26,923 nucleotides of DNA from Prevotellaceae bacterium UBA1726 (GTDB taxonomy: Bacteria; Bacteroidota; Bacteroidia; Bacteroidales; Bacteroidaceae): positions 1-26,923 of the forward strand of contig DCIM01000024.1 in assembly GCA_002316005.1 (NCBI GenBank), written 5' to 3'. The position numbers were made by a program, and so were the translations under genes. The notes under the pieces were generated by a model. That model searched no databases. It had not been told where the DNA came from and saw only the letters and a program-made list of their open reading frames with translations. Shown here in pieces: positions 25,901 to 26,923 of this stretch (its first letter is position 1; every line of letters starts with the position of its first letter).

Positions 25901-26227
25901 AACATCCCAGCTATTGCTGACCTCCGTCAGATTCAGAACGACTCACAGCTTTCTTTCGCATATAATGCATACAACTATTCTACAGCTCGTACAGCAAGCG
26001 GTAACTTTGTTCGTATGAAGGAGATTTCTGTAGGTTATGACTTCCCAACTACTTTGGTACGCCATCTTGGAATCAGTTCACTCGGTTTGAAGTTGCAGGG
26101 TACAAACTTGTTCCTTATTTACTCGGACAAGAAGTTGAACGGTCAGGATCCTGAATTCTTCAATTCTGGTGGTGTCGCTGTTCCTATGGCTCGTCAGTTT
26201 ACCTGTACTCTCCGTGTAGGTATCTAA
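22910..26227 (+). CDS. SusC/RagA TonB-dependent receptor (pair 3)
   Basis: 1105 residues. The signal peptide MKFRRLLLLLVMFCVGVCMS is cleaved near FA-QN. The carboxypeptidase-regulatory-like domain (about 26-100) is GVVISAEDNLPIIGATVSVV. The plug (about 100-245) carries LEGRAAGVSVQNVS, IRVRGATSIYG, LWVVDGVIM and QILKDGSATSIYGARAMAGV. The barrel ends TCTLRVGI. It is the longest ordinary SusC here and has no C-terminal extension. The codon mix looks less uniform than in pairs 1 and 2, which repeat a narrow set of codons; this suggests lower expression (impression only, not measured). Its SusD starts 31 bases after the stop, so the two form one operon. The substrate is unknown, and any PUL enzymes would lie beyond the right edge. 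Confidence 0.95.
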   Translation: MKFRRLLLLLVMFCVGVCMSFAQNTKASGVVISAEDNLPIIGATVSVVGSKTATVTDMNGKFSIDVPAGKKLQFSFIGCKSTTMSPKANMNVVLESDAQQVNEVVVTGMQKMDKRLFTGASTKVDAEKAKLDGVADISRSLEGRAAGVSVQNVSGTFGTAPKIRVRGATSIYGSSKPLWVVDGVIMEDVVEVEADALSSGDANTLISSAIAGLNADDIESFQILKDGSATSIYGARAMAGVIVVTTKKGKSGQNRISYTGEFTMRLKPSYSQFNIMNSQDQMSVYKEMYNSGFFSFARSYRASSSGVFGKMYHLMNQYDETSGTFGLPNTEEAMASYLKKAEYANTDWFDLLFSNSIQQNHSVSMSTGTDKAQYYTSFSIMNDPGWTKSSDVSRYTMNMNANYNLNSKVSVNLIGNGSYRKQKAPGTSNRSVDPVYGEVSRDFDINPYSYALNTSRTLDPDEYYIRNNSAFNIFHELDNNYMELDVVDLKFQGEIKYKPVRTVELSAIGAYKFSTTTRATKITEYSNQALAFRAMDDATMRDSNPWLYTDPDVLNALPETVLPTGGFYNENKNKMNSWDFRATAQYNDAFANDTHIVNLYGGMEVNDIVRSASSFQGVGMQYGMGLLANYDYKYFKQAIEENNIYYGLGNGYNREVSFFGTGTYSYKGRYTLNGTMRYEGSNRLGKATSARWLPTWNVSGAWNAHEEPWFEKVFKNSLTHATFKASYSLTGDKPAVTNAQVIISSYTPWRPYSSDRESGLQIGQFANEDLTYEKKHELNLGVDLGFLNNRINVTFDWYKRNNYDLIGPKRTTGVGGTILKYANVATMKSNGEELSISTRNIVTKDFSWTTDFIFSHTKSEVTKLDAENRIIDMITGSGFTTEGYPYRALFSIDFQGLNESGLPTFINESGEKTVSDLYFQSYDLSHLVYEGPTDPTITGSFGNIFKYKGLTLNVFVTYSGGNVVRLDPTFSAAYSDLYAMPREFKNRWTKPGDENYTNIPAIADLRQIQNDSQLSFAYNAYNYSTARTASGNFVRMKEISVGYDFPTTLVRHLGISSLGLKLQGTNLFLIYSDKKLNGQDPEFFNSGGVAVPMARQFTCTLRVGI

Positions 26228-26258
26228 AAGAAGGTTTTAATACAAAAAGCAAAAAGAA

Positions 26259-26923
26259 ATGAAAAGTAATAATATATATAAGGTGTTGTTCATGGCGGTG
26301 ATGGCAGTATTGTCATTGGCTTCATGTAACGATTTCCTTGACAAGTTGCCAGATGATCGCGCCGAACTCAATCAGGTAGAAAAGGTAAGGAACCTTCTTG
26401 TTTCTGCTTACCCAACATCATCAACAGACCTTATGATGGAGTGTAGCAGTGATAATCTTACTGACAATGGTTCTGCTTATAGTACATCTGTACTTATGGA
26501 ACAGCTCTATAAGTTCCAGGATGTTGAGGAAGATGGAACAGACTCTCCAAGATCTGTTTGGAATGGTTTCTACGAGGCTGTTGCTGTATGCAATCAGGCT
26601 CTCCAGGCCCTCGATGAGATGGGTATTGGTAATTGTCCTGAGCGTGCTGAGGCTCAGATGTGTCGTGCATATTCAATGTTCGCTCTTGCCAATTGTTTCT
26701 GTATGGCATGGAATCCAGAGAAAGCTGACGAATATCTTGGTCTTCCTTATCCAACTATTCCACAGACAACTGTCAATGATAATTATACTCGTGGTACTCT
26801 TCGTGAGTTGTATGCGAACATTGATAAAGATATCGAGGCAGCTCTGCCATATCTTGATGACAACAATTACTCAACTCCAAAGTATCACTTCACAAAGAAG
26901 GCCGCTTATGCAATCGCAGCTCG
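26259..26923 (+). CDS. SusD/RagB-like lipoprotein (pair 3), N-terminal part, cut by window edge
   Basis: The ATG at 26259 opens a frame of about 221 codons that runs off the right edge. It begins MKSNNIYKVLFMAVMAVLSL then ASC, a lipoprotein signal with the lipidated Cys at 23, followed by NDFLDKLPDDRAEL. The 'C-x-D-F-L-D-x-x-P' start is characteristic of classical SusD/RagB proteins, a different branch from the two SusD-like_2 proteins earlier in the window. VWNGFYEAVAVCNQALQALD and ERAEAQMCRAYSMFALANCF correspond to the first tetratricopeptide-like helices of the fold. It lies 31 bases after its SusC partner and should form the surface lid of that transporter. The C-terminal half is not visible. 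Confidence 0.92.
   Translation, partial: MKSNNIYKVLFMAVMAVLSLASCNDFLDKLPDDRAELNQVEKVRNLLVSAYPTSSTDLMMECSSDNLTDNGSAYSTSVLMEQLYKFQDVEEDGTDSPRSVWNGFYEAVAVCNQALQALDEMGIGNCPERAEAQMCRAYSMFALANCFCMAWNPEKADEYLGLPYPTIPQTTVNDNYTRGTLRELYANIDKDIEAALPYLDDNNYSTPKYHFTKKAAYAIAA

Overview
The window looks like a chromosomal segment of a Bacteroidales bacterium, most plausibly a Prevotella/Segatella-type gut or oral species (inference). The evidence is three SusC/SusD outer-membrane nutrient-uptake pairs, lipoproteins with Bacteroidetes-style lipoboxes, almost no Shine-Dalgarno sequences, and promoters of the Bacteroidetes primary sigma type (TTTG or TTG, about 19-20 bases, then TAnnTTTG), several of which can be read directly upstream of genes.

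Layout. Bases 1-292 hold the start of pnp (minus strand). A minus-strand block follows (502-7170): a SusC receptor, a SusD lipoprotein and a small secreted protein of unknown function. This SusC is unusual because it continues past the end of its beta-barrel into a charged Val/Glu/Lys linker and a compact OmpA-like domain. Bases 7171-7959 are a long gene-free stretch with the SusC promoter and a large inverted repeat made of 9-bp tandem units. Two plus-strand housekeeping-type genes come next: an esterase-like alpha/beta hydrolase and cutC. They are separated by a second inverted element, also built of 9-bp units.

A second SusC/SusD pair (9755-14536, plus) ends at a strong terminator. It is followed by a secreted GH28-like beta-helix protein (14643-15785), then xylB (xylulokinase) and xylE (xylose symporter) from their own promoter. 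No xylose isomerase lies between or beside them. On the minus strand, 19079-22590 is a two-gene unit: a large secreted transglutaminase-like protein overlapping by four bases a bile-acid:sodium-symporter-family transporter. The right edge (22910-26923) carries a third SusC and the beginning of its SusD.

How they fit together. The SusC/SusD pairs would bind and import glycans or peptides across the outer membrane. The GH28-like protein would act on a pectin-like polymer in the periplasm or outside the cell. XylE and XylB would take up xylose and phosphorylate xylulose. No PUL regulator (HTCS, SusR-like, ECF sigma/anti-sigma) and no classical PUL enzyme set is present, so the substrates of the three SusC/SusD pairs cannot be read from this window. 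The best candidate for something under-described is the SusC-OmpA fusion; next are the paired inverted arrays of 9-bp repeats flanking the esterase gene.
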